Shown here piece after piece: positions 1 to 10,790 of a DNA stretch of 64,000 nucleotides; position 1 is the first letter of the stretch; every line of letters begins with the position of its first letter. Origin of the DNA: Liolophura sinensis (taxonomy: Eukaryota; Mollusca; Polyplacophora; Chitonida; Chitonidae); assembly GCF_032854445.1 (NCBI RefSeq), contig NC_088307.1, forward strand, positions 4,776,001-4,840,000. The letters run 5' to 3'. Under the pieces are notes generated by a model. It saw only the letters and a list, made by a program, of their open reading frames with translations. It had not been told where the DNA came from and did no database searches. The translations under genes and the position numbers were made by a program.

Positions 1-405
1 CATAAGTATAAAAGGTTTGGGTAATTGTTCTTTTAAATTATGTAACTGCAAAGCTGACAAAGAAATGTTCGGGGGAATATACACTGAACATAATGTGATT
101 GTTTCACATAGTGAAACACGAACGGCCACAGCCTGAAGCTCTGTATCCAGAGCAACAGGGCTGTGAATAACATTGTTATTGACGAAGATAGAGGAGCCGC
201 CTGCAGCTCGATCTTCTTCATTCGAGTACGTACTGTATAATGAGTAATTTTTAAGATTTATTTTATCTTTGTCAGATGTCTTCAAATGAGTTTCCTGAAG
301 ACACAGGGCTATAGGATTTAATGATTGAACAAGCTGTGTTATTTCAATAAAATTGACCTTAAGGCCTCGACAATTCCACTGTATAATTTTGTCGTATATC
401 GCCAT
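1..405 (-). CDS. LINE ORF2, N-terminal endonuclease domain (partial)
   Basis: Reads open from ATG at 405-403 to the left edge, about 135 residues. The start has the endonuclease/exonuclease/phosphatase signature: IIQWNCRGL near residues 7-15, CLQETHL near 38-44, and a later AGGSSIFV segment. In this family the domain nicks the target DNA to prime reverse transcription; the reverse transcriptase should follow outside the window. The ATG overlaps the stop of ORF1 (TAATG), which fixes the start and suggests coupled re-initiation. No stop or frameshift is seen in the visible part. Confidence 0.85.
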   Translation of the reverse strand, partial: MAIYDKIIQWNCRGLKVNFIEITQLVQSLNPIALCLQETHLKTSDKDKINLKNYSLYSTYSNEEDRAAGGSSIFVNNNVIHSPVALDTELQAVAVRVSLCETITLCSVYIPPNISLSALQLHNLKEQLPKPFILM

Positions 406-1805
406 TACGGAGGGAGACGTATAGGAGATTTTTCTTTATGTTTGGACCGTGGACGACCCTTCCTGGGAGATCGGCTGTTAGATCTCCCTGGTGCGGGTGA
501 TGTATCCATCACATCCGCATCTGATGTTGAAGGACCAACGTCCTCCAACGGTCCAAATTTATTATAAGTTTGGACAGGGTCCCCAGTGGCCTTAGAGGGA
601 CGCTCTGTTGGGCCACTGGGTTTATCAGGTTTATTGTTTTTATTTTGAGGTTTATTTTCGGACATATTTTTGTTGTTAGATTGACTAGGTTTAGGAATAT
701 CGGGTTGGTCAGTATTATTGGCTGGTTTGATCTGTTGTATTGAGGCAGTCTGGGTTGAGGACGTATTAAAAGCAGGTCGAACAGTAGGTTCAACAGAAAT
801 AAGACATGGTTTCTGGTTTCCAATGGGCCAAGTCATTGATGTTTGAGTAGCAACAGATGCTACTCGCTTGACCGCATTGGCAAATGAAGTCTGCAGTGAA
901 ATGTTAGGAGGGGAGACTAATTTCCGGGCCTCCTGATATGATATTTTGTTTTTAGTCTTTATTGTGATTATTTGTTTTTCTTTTACAAAAAGTGGGCAGT
1001 CCCTAGAGGAGGCCATGTGATCTCCACCACAATTGCAGCACATTGCTGTGCTGCTGCAGTCGAAACCATCATGACCCTCGCTGCCGCACCGGAAACAAAT
1101 CAGTTTATTTTTACACTGGCCCTTGCCATGGCCAAACTTTTGACACTTGAAACAACGTGTTGGGTTAGGTATATATAAGTCCACACCAACCCTATACGGG
1201 CCAATGTAAATATATGACGGAATAGATTTACTGTTGAAGGTGAGAAGATATGTATTTAGTTTAATGATGTTACCAGATTTCTTCATATTGAAGCGTTTCA
1301 CTCCGGTAACACCTTGTGACTTCAGTTCAGTGCAGATCTCTTCTTCTGATAGATCAATGATATCCTGATCCCTGTCACGTATAATTCCCTGACAGCTGTT
1401 CAGGGAGTTATGGGGGGATGTATACACAGGAATATCATTTATTTTGTTTAAAGCTAATAAATTTATGGACTGTTGTTTCCGGAAACATTCAATAAGAATG
1501 TCTCCGGATCGTAATTTCTTGACGTTTTTTAATGTACCTGCTGAACCCTGCAGGGCCCTTTTCAGTACAAATGGATGAATTTTTGAGGCCGGCTTTTGTT
1601 CACTCTTTGTTGAGAGAACGATAAAGGCCGGCCAGCTGTCCTGTCCGTTATCAGCCGAATCCGACAAAACCTCTAATTTCCTCTTTTTGTCAGCGCTTGA
1701 AATCGGCTGAGAGGAAGACCTGGCATTTAGATTTAAAACATTCGAATTAAGGTTTACAGATGACATGGCAATATGTATATAAAATTCACCCCATATGTTC
1801 CCCAC
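405..1805 (-). CDS. LINE ORF1, gag-like RNA-binding protein with three zinc knuckles
   Basis: 466 codons from the first ATG; an internal Met at residue 14 is an equally plausible start. A PRE_C2HC-like segment lies at about residues 100-200. Three knuckles follow: C218-x2-C221-x4-H226-x4-C231, C237-x2-C240-x4-H245-x4-C250, and C256-x2-C259-x3-H263-x6-C270, the last with the spacing typical of I/Jockey gag proteins. The C-terminal third is Asn/Pro/Ser/Lys-rich and low in complexity, ending in a basic RSPRKGRPRSKHKEKSP stretch. The protein is expected to coat element RNA. It overlaps ORF2 by one base. No disabling change is visible. Confidence 0.92.
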   Translation of the reverse strand: MGNIWGEFYIHIAMSSVNLNSNVLNLNARSSSQPISSADKKRKLEVLSDSADNGQDSWPAFIVLSTKSEQKPASKIHPFVLKRALQGSAGTLKNVKKLRSGDILIECFRKQQSINLLALNKINDIPVYTSPHNSLNSCQGIIRDRDQDIIDLSEEEICTELKSQGVTGVKRFNMKKSGNIIKLNTYLLTFNSKSIPSYIYIGPYRVGVDLYIPNPTRCFKCQKFGHGKGQCKNKLICFRCGSEGHDGFDCSSTAMCCNCGGDHMASSRDCPLFVKEKQIITIKTKNKISYQEARKLVSPPNISLQTSFANAVKRVASVATQTSMTWPIGNQKPCLISVEPTVRPAFNTSSTQTASIQQIKPANNTDQPDIPKPSQSNNKNMSENKPQNKNNKPDKPSGPTERPSKATGDPVQTYNKFGPLEDVGPSTSDADVMDTSPAPGRSNSRSPRKGRPRSKHKEKSPIRLPP

Positions 1806-2370
1806 CCACCACGGAGTGCCAACAAGGGCGATGTCTGAACCTGGGGATACCCAGCAGGAAAGACACCAAGGATTCCATATGAGGTATACTCGAACAGATT
1901 GATTTATACCAACAGGTTAAATTCAATCTACTCGATTGACCCATGAGCACCGCCTCAAAACGTAGTCCTACAAACGATATTTCAGAAATAATATTTGTTC
2001 GCCAAACTATAAGCTGTTATTGAGGCAATTGGGACCACGTAGAGGCAAGACATGACCAAGCCGATTGATCGGACCGGGCCCATCCGACCTCCCGTCTCAC
2101 TCCAAGTAAGGGCCAAAGCGGAGTGTTGGGCGTGAGGATCTCGCAAGACCAACCCGCCCTCAGCCACCAGGATCCCGTCCTCGGAGATTACGGGTCGCAA
2201 CCCACGGCAAACAGGTCGCTCCCCGGTTGCCTCTCACACAACCGAGAAGATGTGAGCCTATTATATTCACCGGGCTCACACAGGAGAGCTCTAGGTTAGT
2301 CGACTTTTACGACAAGCTTGCCTAGAGGGCTGAGGTCCTATTCTTATCACCCCGGAAACCCCACGGGGGC
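1806..2370 (-). promoter_or_regulatory. LINE 5' UTR with probable internal promoter
   Basis: Non-coding, clearly more GC-rich than its surroundings, between the ORF1 start and the satellite. LINEs of this group carry their promoter inside the 5' UTR, so this is the expected site. No specific promoter motif was identified. The outer end is a GC-rich CCCCACGGGGG stretch at about 2358-2370. Confidence 0.5.
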
Positions 2371-2489
2371 GATTCCTGGAAGATCTGTGCATGCTCCTAT
2401 GGTACACTCACCATAGTATGGACGCAGCTTGAAATGTATCACTGTTACTTTGCCCGTCGATTCCTGGCAGATCTGTGCATGCGCCTATG

Positions 2490-5140
2490 GCACACTCACC
2501 AGGATATGGATGCAGCTGGAAATGTTTCACTGCTACTTTGCCCGTCCATTCCTGGCAGATCTGTGCATGCTAATATAGCACACTCACCAGGACATAGATG
2601 CAGCTGGAAATGGGTCACTGCCCGTCGATTCCTGGCAGATCTGTGCATGTGCCTATGGCACACCCACCAGGATATGAATGCAGCTGGAAATGTTTCACTG
2701 TTACTTTGCCCGTCGTTTCTTGGAAGATCTGTGCATGCTCCTATGACACAGTCACCAGGATATGGATGCAGCTGGAAATGTTTCACTGTTACTTTACCCG
2801 TCGATTCCTGGCAGATCTGTGCATGCTCCTATGGCACACTCACCAGGATATGGATGCAGCTGGAAATGTTTCACTGTTACTTTTCCCGTCGATTCCTGGC
2901 AGATCTGTGCATGCTCCTATGGCACACCCACCAGGACATAGATGCAGCTGGAAATGTTTCACTGTTACTTTGCCCATCGTTTCCTGGAAGATCTGTGCAT
3001 GCTCCTATGGCACACTCACCAGCATATGGATCCAGCTGGAAATGTTTCACTATTACTTTGCCCGTCGATTCCTGGCAGATCTGTGCATGCTCCTATGGCA
3101 CACTCATCAGGACATGGATGCAGCTGGAAATGTTTCACTACTACTTTGCCCGTCGATTCCTGGCAGATCTGTGCATGCTAATATAGCACACTCACCAGGA
3201 CATAGATGCAGCTTGGAATGTGTCACTGTCCGTCGATTCCTGGCAGATCTGTGCATGCTCCTATGGCACACTCACCAGGATATGGATGCTGCTGGAAATC
3301 TTTCACTGTTACTTTCACCAGGACATGGAAATGTTTCACTGTTACTTTTCCCGTCGATTTCTGGCAGATCTGTGCATGCTCCTATGGCACACCCACCAGG
3401 ACATTGGATGCAGCTGGAAATGTTTCACTGTTACTTTGCCCGTCGATTCCTGGCAGATCTGTGCATGCTCCTATGGCACACTCACCAGGATATGGATGCA
3501 GCTGGAAATGTTTAACTGTTACTTTGCGCAGATCTGTGCATGCTCCTATGGCACACTCAGCAGGACATAGATGCAGCTGGAAATGTGTCACTGTTACTTT
3601 GCCCGTCGATGCCCGTCTGTGCATGCGCCTATGGCACACTCACCAGGACATGGATGCTGCTGGAAATGTTTCACTGCTACTTTGCCCGTCGATTTCTGGC
3701 AGATCTGTGCCTGCGCCTATGGCACACCCACCAGGACATGGATGCAGCTGGAAATGTTTCACTGTTACTTTGCCCGTTGATTCCTGGCAGATCTGTGCAT
3801 GCTCCTATGGTACACTTACCAGGATATGGATGCAGCTGGAAATGTTTCACTGCTACTTTGCCCGTCCATTCCTGGCAGATCTGTGCATGCTAATATAGCA
3901 CACTCACCAGGACATAGATGCAGCTGGAAATGGGTCACTGCCCGTCGATTCCTGGCAGATCTGTGCATGTGCCTATGGCACACCCACCAGGATATGAATG
4001 CAGCTGGAAATGTTTCACTGTTACTTTGCCCGTCGTTTCTTGGAAGATCTGTGCATGCTCCTATGGCACAGTCACCAGGATATGGATGCAGCTGGAAATG
4101 TTTCACTGTTACTTTACCCGTCGATTCCTGGCAGATCTGTGCATGCTCCTATGGCACACTCACCAGGATATGGATGCAGCTGGAAATGTTTCACTGTTAC
4201 TTTTCCCGTCGATTCCTGGCAGATCTGTGCATGCTCCTATGGCACACCCACCAGGACATAGATGCAGCTGGAAATGTTTCACTGTTACTTTGCCCATCGT
4301 TTCCTGGAAGATCTGTGCATGCTCCTATGGCACACCCACCAGGACATAGATGCAGCTGGAAATGTTTCACTGTTACTTTGCCCGTCGATTCCTGGCAGAT
4401 CTGTGCATGCTCCTATGGCACATTCATCAGGACATGGATGCAGCTGGAAATGTTTCACTACTACTTTGCCCGTCGATTCCTGGCAGATCTGTGCATGCTA
4501 ATATAGCACACTCACCAGGACATAGATGCAGCTTGGAATGTGTCACTGTCCGTCGATTCCTGGCAGATCTGTGCATGCTCCTATGGCACACTCACCAGGA
4601 TATGGATGCTGCTGGAAATCTTTCACTGTTACTTTCACCAGGACATGGATGCAGCTGGAAATGTTTCACTGTTACTTTTCCCGTCGATTTCTGGCAGATC
4701 TGTGCATGCTCCTATGGCACACCCACCAGGACATTGGATGCAGCTGGAAATGTTTCACTGTTACTTTGCCCGTCGATTCCTGGCAGATCTGTGCATGCTC
4801 CTATGGCACACTCACCAGGATATGGATGCAGCTGGAAATGTTTAACTGTTACTTTGCGCAGATCTGTGCATGCTCCTATGGCACACTCAGCAGGACATAG
4901 ATGCAGCTGGAAATGTGTCACTGTTACTTTGCCCGTCGATGCCCGTCTGTGCATGCGCCTATGGCACACTCACCAGGACATGGATGCTGCTGGAAATGTT
5001 TCACTGCTACTTTGCCCGTCGATTTCTGGCAGATCTGTGCCTGCGCCTATGGCACACCCACCAGGACATGGATGCAGCTGGAAATGTTTCACTGTTACTT
5101 TGCCCGTCGATTCCTGGCAGATCTGTGCATGCTCCTATGG
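2490..5140 (+). repeat. Higher-order duplication within the satellite (two 1.32-kb copies)
   Basis: Sequence from about 2490 recurs at an offset of 1320 bp (15 x 88); for example 2521-2640 equals 3841-3960 base for base. After a 10-bp deletion in the first copy near 3330 the offset becomes 1330. The copies share odd monomers (80-bp variant, CTAATATAGCA variant, shortened monomer near 3530 and 4860), so this is one recent block duplication. Differences are a few single bases. Confidence 0.92.
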
Positions 5141-5355
5141 TACACTTACCAGGATATGGACGCAGCTGGAAATGTTTCACTGTTACTTTGCCCGTCGATT
5201 TCTGGCAGATCTGTGCATGCTCCTATGGTACACTCACCAGGATATGGACGCAGCTGGAAATGTTTCACTGTTACTTTACCCGTCGATTCCTGGCAGATCT
5301 GTGCATGCTCCTATGGCACACTCACCAGGATATGGATGCAGCTGGAAATGTTTCA

Positions 5356-5612
5356 GGGACCAGTTGGTTAGCGGGCTAGCGCGGCGTGATGACCCCGGAG
5401 CCTCAAACCAATGCAGTTGCTGTAAGTTCAAGTCCAGCACATGCTGACTTTTTCTCTAGCTGTACGTGGGAAGGTTTTCCAGCCACCTGCGGATGGTTGT
5501 GGGTTTCCCCCGGGCCCTACTGGGTTTCCGCTTACCATAATGTTGGTTTCTGTCGCATAAGTGAAACATTCTTGAGTACGGCGTACAACACCAATCAAAA
5601 AACTAAATAAAT
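5356..5612 (+). mobile_element. SINE-A, near full length, inserted in the satellite
   Basis: tRNA-derived head with A-box-like CAGTTGGTTAGCGGGC and B-box-like AAGTTCAAGTCC, the family core (GGATGGTTGTGGGTTTCCCC), and the tail TTGAGTACGGCGTACAACACC followed by an A/T-rich end. Flanked by GAAATGTTTCA (5345-5355) and GAGATGTTTCA (5613-5623), an 11-bp target-site duplication with one mismatch. Confidence 0.9.
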
Positions 5613-5842
5613 GAGATGTTTCACTGTTACTTTGGCCGATTTTTGCATGCTTCTATGGCACGCTCACCAGGATATTGATGCATCTGGATATGTTTCCGTG
5701 TTGCTTTGCCCGTCGACGCTCACCAGTGTATGGATGCTATGCTGCCAAAGTGGCGGTAAGACATAATCAGTCGTTCTAGTAGCACAAATAGCACAATATG
5801 GGAAAGTGCTGGAAGGCCGTATCTGCGAGACCCTGTTTCTTT

Positions 5843-5996
5843 GATTTCCAAACGGCACTATGAAGCTGGGGATTCCCAAACGGCACTATGAAGCTGGGGA
5901 TTCCCACACGGCAGTATGAAGCTGGGGATTTCCAAACGGCACTATGAAGCTGGGGATTCCCACACGGCACTATGAAGCTGGGGATTCCCAACAATG
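5843..5996 (+). repeat. 28-bp minisatellite, 5.5 copies
   Basis: Tandem unit GATTCCCAAACGGCACTATG plus AAGCTGGG; units start at 5843, 5871, 5899, 5927, 5955 and 5983. Copies differ by one or two bases. The small open frames across it are repeat by-products. Confidence 0.95.
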
Positions 5997-6130
5997 ATTT
6001 TACTGTGGGTTCAAATCCAGCTCATGCTTGCTTCCCCTCCAATTGATTATGGAAGGGTTTGCCATCAACCCACGGATGATCGTATGTTGCCCACGAACAC
6101 TGTCCGGTTTTCTTCCACCACAAGTGGAAT
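5997..6130 (+). mobile_element. Degenerate SINE-A fragment
   Basis: B-box-like GGGTTCAAATCCAGCTCATG, then a diverged core (CACGGATGATCGTATGTTGC, GGTTTTCTTCCACCA). The A box and tail are missing or unrecognisable. Confidence 0.6.
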
Positions 6131-8879
6131 ACTTTTCTAGAGGAAACAACCAAACGTCATTTGGCAAAATATCTATTTATTTACTATTATGACGCTAAAC
6201 CAAACATGGGAATTTTTTAATATTACTCAGCCGTTAGTGCAAAGTAATTGAAATATAAAGTACTGCAGATAGAATAGTCAAACAAGAGCAGAGACGACAG
6301 TGTGATAGTTGGGAAGGGGCCCATAGCACTAAACCAGAAATTTATTTATATAAACTGTTTTATACAGTGTGATTGAACTTTATACAGGTTGAGCTCTATG
6401 CGTCGAAAAAGAAATGCGTGTGGCAGCCGTCAATACAGAACCCATAGCTCTGCTTCCTTCCACCATGGGTTAAAATGACTACAACACTGTGTACGGCCAC
6501 AGTCGTTCTAGCTGCTGACAGCTCTAACGAATCCATTTTCTCCACGAGCCTTATCATGAAGCAGCATACTCTTAGATGAATAAAATAATCAATTTCACGT
6601 ACGTCCAGTTACATTACGGCATACACACATGCTGACTGAAATATGATAACAAAATCAACTGGGCCAGTCAAATTTCCTCAGTTTTCATAGCTTTTAGATA
6701 GAATGCTCCTCACAAAATGATTAGAGGGACGGAAGGAAGAGAACAAAAGTAATATGATCAGTTTTTGTTTGAGTTTAATGCGCTCTTTGATTTGTCCGAA
6801 TTTCCATGTGTTTTTATCCGTGACAAGCAGCTCCATATGTCATTGTGTGGCCCTCTGAGGTATCATTTAACATAGATCAAACATTCAGTTAGCTAATGAT
6901 ATGAATACAAGCGAACTGGTTATAGTTATACCTTGAACTGAAGAATAGACATAAAAGTGTACAGCATGAAGATCCCAAAATCCAGGGCGCTAGCGACAGT
7001 TTGATAGTTGGGAAATGGCCTCTTATCAGTATACTAAAGTTTTGGTTTTGCTCTAATTGTTGATAAAAATGTGTAAGTAGTAGCACCTCAGAGATCTGTA
7101 ATCGCCAGAACTTAGAAGCCGAAATAAATACAAAAATATCCAGTGATGCTAACTGCAATGGCAGTGGTCTAGAATTATTGTAAGGGTACCACTATCGGAG
7201 AGTAGAGATGAAAAGTAACTGGCTTTTTTAACTTTCAGATAAGCGATAGGCCGTACACAAGATCAAATAAAGAAACATGAAGACGCTGGAGTATGTTCGA
7301 TGCACATATCTGAATAAAATAATACAACTGACAATATTATACAAAACAGTACAAATAATTACAAAAAAATATATATAACCTCTTACTGATCATAGAGTCT
7401 AAATGCGGATGGAATATTCCGGTTTCCAAAGACGTGTCAGTCCACGTAAATATTGAATCCACAGTCAAGAGGAATTCGCCAATTGAAAGATGACAGTCTG
7501 ATAAATCTCAGTGCAGATGGGTTGACAGTAGCGCCCGTGATGCAGAGCTGGAACTGTATGTTTCCGTCTTCGGAAATATTCACAGAGTCACTTTCGGGTT
7601 AAACTGGGATGAAACGTACGTAATCGCACAAAGAGACAATGAGCGACACAAGCTCCAAAACAACGTCTCCAAAAGAAATGACAAGTGGCGAAACACCAGC
7701 TCACAAAGTGCTGCGTACAGAATATGAAGTATAAATGATAAATGTCAAATGGCGTGAAAGCCGATATTTTTCTTCTCTAAAATTCTTCACAATGAATAAC
7801 AGTAAATATGACTGCTCTCAAGTGGACTTCAGTAAATGACTGCTCTGACATGGACTTGAATAAATCCTTCGAGTTTCACCACTCCGTCGCTCATATTTAT
7901 AAAATAACGCAACGAAAATTCCGGACGGTTTGATTGTGGTCATGTCCATAATATAAAAGCCTACAACAAAGAGAATAAAACCAGACCAGCAATGGCAGTG
8001 TGCAGTCCGGCATATATTCTTTCAGAACAGCAGATCATGTATTTTATGAGCCAAATTCACTTGCGGATCGATTTGCCCGCAAGGAACTTCACTAAGGCAA
8101 AAATACAGCTATTATCGTTACATCTAATTCCCCTTTGTCAGATATGTTAACTGCATATATCAGCAAATCTGGTGGATTGTTCTCTCGACAGATTCAATTT
8201 TAGCTGGTAAATGGACTCGGAACGTGGAAATGAAATTCAATACTTTGTCTGTCAAACTGAAAATAAAAACGACAAGCTATCGGCTTCCCCGCCTACATTA
8301 TAATGTTGTCAACTCTCTGTCACTTCTCATCAGCATTGTCACGTGGCTGGATATGTACGTGATAAAACCAACGTGACAATGGCTGTTTCCGGTTTTAAAC
8401 GTACGTTTATTGAAAAGGTACGCAGCTTTTGAGATGTAGTATACAGCTATACAGATATAATCTATTCCTTTCCATATTGTCCTGCAAATACTTCAAAATA
8501 TCTCAATCTAAATTTCATCAACTTTTTAAAAACAAAAGCAACAGAAATATCAGTGATTTTAATGCAGGCTGTTACATCTAACATGTGTATTAAAAGACAA
8601 CAAAAAACAAATAATATTTCCTTATAGGCAAGTGGAAACAGACCTGAAGCGGAACTTGCATTTTTTTCTGACGTTAACGTTATGAAGTTTTTCCGAGTTA
8701 CGAGTTACGAGTTACATTACTTGTGTATCACGTCAAACTCCTCAGTGGCGCTACAGGTTTTCGTGTGACGTCAGTGGAAACATCAGCTTTCTCTGGCAAG
8801 ACAAATAATTTGATTGGTTAAAACTGATAACATCACAGCGCTTTAGATTTTCTTAATTTCAACCATTTTGCCTATTTTC
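6131..8879. other. Gene-free stretch
   Basis: No coding exon could be supported on either strand. Two short pieces resembling the repeat D head occur near 6275-6320 and 6985-7020 (AGACGACAGTGTGATAGTTG and related). A triple GAGTTAC repeat sits near 8694-8715. The rest is unremarkable AT-rich DNA. Confidence 0.6.
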
Positions 8880-9068
8880 ATTTCTTTATTTCGATTGGTG
8901 ATTTATGGCGAACTCAAGAATATTTCGCTCATACGACGGCGGCCAGCATTATCACCGTATGGAAACCGGCAGAGCCCGGGTAAACCCACGACCATCCGCA
9001 GGTTGTTGGTAGACCTTCCCACGTACTGCAGCAGAGGAAGCCAGCTTGAATTGGACTTGAACTTTATG
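8880..9068 (-). mobile_element. SINE-A copy, tRNA head truncated
   Basis: Reverse-oriented tail (GATTGGTGATTTATGGCG), core (ACGACGGCGGCCAGCATTAT, CACGACCATCCGCAGGTTG) and a B-box remnant (TTGGACTTGAACTTTATG). The head 5' of the B box is absent. Confidence 0.85.
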
Positions 9069-10014
9069 GTTAAACAACATCAGAAACATAAAAGGGTATG
9101 TCTTTAACCTTTGGGTACTTTATCGATGTATACCTGCATGTGATCTAGTGTTGTCTTTCCTTCTAATATTAAGCAGGTATTAAGATTAAAGTCTGGTGTA
9201 ATGATTTGATACACTATTCAAGAGTTGAACCGAATCTGCCACCACCAGATTATACGTTTTAGTCGTGTACTCTTGTCAGTAACTGGTATTTACTCTTGAA
9301 TCCCCTCCTCTGTAGCAATATGGATTTTGTGATATAACGTGAAAGGTTGATCGAATATAGTGAACCGCGTTCTAAATGCTCATCTAGTTCACTGCTAATA
9401 AACCATGATTACAAGGCAATAAATTTCATGGCTCAACGGACGGCAAAGTAAGCGGCATTATTACTTCATTTGATCACTAACTGACTGCAAATTAATTGAG
9501 AATAAAGGTACAGACATAGTTCCTTTGGAGTTCTGTCCAGGCATAATATGTTATGTACTAACACTTTACATGATTAATTTGTCCCAGTTTAATGTCGAGA
9601 ATCGCAATTTGGAGGCCCTGCTATCTAATAATAGGATGCCAGTGAATATTTCCAGGTGCCAGTTTCGAAACTAAAACAACTCACAAATAACTTCTGTATA
9701 AAAACCTTCGGTACCTTTTACGAAGCTATCCAATAAAAGGTAACATACTGCAAGACGTAAGCCATAGCATTCACTATATTGCAATAACAGCGATAATTTT
9801 AGACTTTATATCTAAAAACATGAAGTGAATGCATGGAGAAAGCCTCGGAGCTGCCGGAGCAATTCCATTGTTTGGTGTACTCCGCCATATCCATAAGTCG
9901 AGTTACAACAAAATAATTTATTTATTCATTTAACGGGTTGGTATTTACTGGTAATTATTTTCCATTCCACGTTCAATGAACGATTGGTTACAAAGACAGA
10001 AACCTTTTAGACCA
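9069..10014. other. Gene-free stretch
   Basis: AT-rich, no exon, tRNA or clear repeat recognised. Confidence 0.5.
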
Positions 10015-10240
10015 ATAGTGTCTAATTGTAGTGTTTATATTGTACTCAACATCACCGCATTTCCTTTACCCTATCCTACTCCCTTCAAGCCTCTAAGAGG
10101 CGTGCCAGATGTTACCATTTAAGCATTTACTTAAACAAATAAAATAAAACCCAAACGTAGGCCTTGATTTCACCGATTACTTGTGACCATTTGCCAACTG
10201 TCACTTCGTCGTGGTCGCTCTCGTTTTCTTTCTTATGTCA
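10015..10240 (-). repeat. Repeat D copy
   Basis: Shares with other D copies the blocks (minus orientation) CGACAGTG-like head, TTGGCAAATGGTCACAAGTA, AATCGGTGAAATCAAGGCC and a tail with GCAGTGATGTTGA-like sequence. Function unknown; non-coding. Confidence 0.65.
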
Positions 10241-10424
10241 GCACGCACGTGGGGACTGCTGGTAAATGACGAGTTCTCATGACTTGTACTTTTTTATATT
10301 ATTTTCATGTGATTGTTTATGAAATTTGATGAAAACACAAGATTATAATGGCCGCCAGATTTATAGTCGGAGAAAAAAATGAGTGTCCGGAGCAGACCAC
10401 TGATATTCGCCCACACTGTCGAAA

Positions 10425-10525
10425 CCTCGAGAGCTGGATTCGAACACGCCACCTCATTGATGGCGAGCTTGTTATCCGCTGCAAAGAACGCTTTTAGCCT
10501 CTAACTCTTTTAGCGCGTTGGAAGG
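10425..10525 (-). repeat. tRNA-like remnant (SINE head)
   Basis: Reverse strand carries a B-box-like GTTCGAATCCAGC with an upstream partly tRNA-like segment. No cloverleaf could be drawn; more likely a SINE remnant than a tRNA gene. Confidence 0.35.
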
Positions 10526-10589
10526 CAAACAGTGTTAGTCTGTAGGTTCTGGCCTCCATCAATCCATTAGAATTTCACAAGAAACAGGC

Positions 10590-10790
10590 ATTTCACAAGA
10601 AAGAGTCAGGCGTGTAATTTGCTACTATTCATACATTTACAAGAACAGTAAGAATAAAACTCCAACTGAGGTAAATTCACAAAAGGCCGTATTTCACCAG
10701 TTACGTGTAACAATTTGCCAGCTATCACACTCACGTCACGGCTCTTGTTTTCCTCTCTATACTGTACCTTTTAGTTATATTAAACCTTTT
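10590..10790 (-). repeat. Repeat D copy
   Basis: Minus-strand blocks TGATAGCTGGCAAATTGTTA, GTGAAATACGGCC, GAGTTTTATTCTTACTGTTC and AATAGTAGCAAATTACACGC match D copies at 26056-26200 and 50245-50425. Confidence 0.7.

Larger units (their letters stand above)
1..2370 (-). mobile_element. Non-LTR (LINE) retrotransposon, Jockey/I-like, 5' half
   Basis: Reading right to left: a GC-rich 5' UTR, ORF1 with three CCHC zinc knuckles, then the start of ORF2 with an apurinic-type endonuclease, cut by the left window edge. This order is that of Jockey/I-type LINEs. Both ORFs are intact where visible, so the copy looks young. The right boundary near 2370 is where the 88-bp satellite resumes in mid-monomer, so the element appears to have inserted into the satellite with a near-complete 5' end. 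The exact boundary and any target-site duplication cannot be shown because the 3' end is outside. Clade is inferred from domain order and motifs only. Confidence 0.88.
2371..5745 (+). repeat. 88-bp satellite array
   Basis: About 36 head-to-tail monomers of about 88 bp. Each has conserved blocks such as GATCTGTGCATGCTCCTATG, CCAGGATATGGATGCAGCTG and CACTGTTACTTTGCCCGTCG. Some monomers are shortened (80 bp at 2558-2638; others near 3325 and 3530). The last part (5613-5745), beyond a SINE insertion, is strongly decayed. Stop codons are nearly absent in all three forward frames; since 88 is 1 modulo 3, an open frame cycles through all three, so the long open frames here are a by-product of the repeat and not genes. 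Confidence 0.95.

Noticed and set aside
2434-5447. Long open frames (up to 365 codons) over the satellite on both strands
   Set aside because: They follow the 88-bp period, occur in every frame and have no start, splice or domain support; the monomer simply lacks stops.
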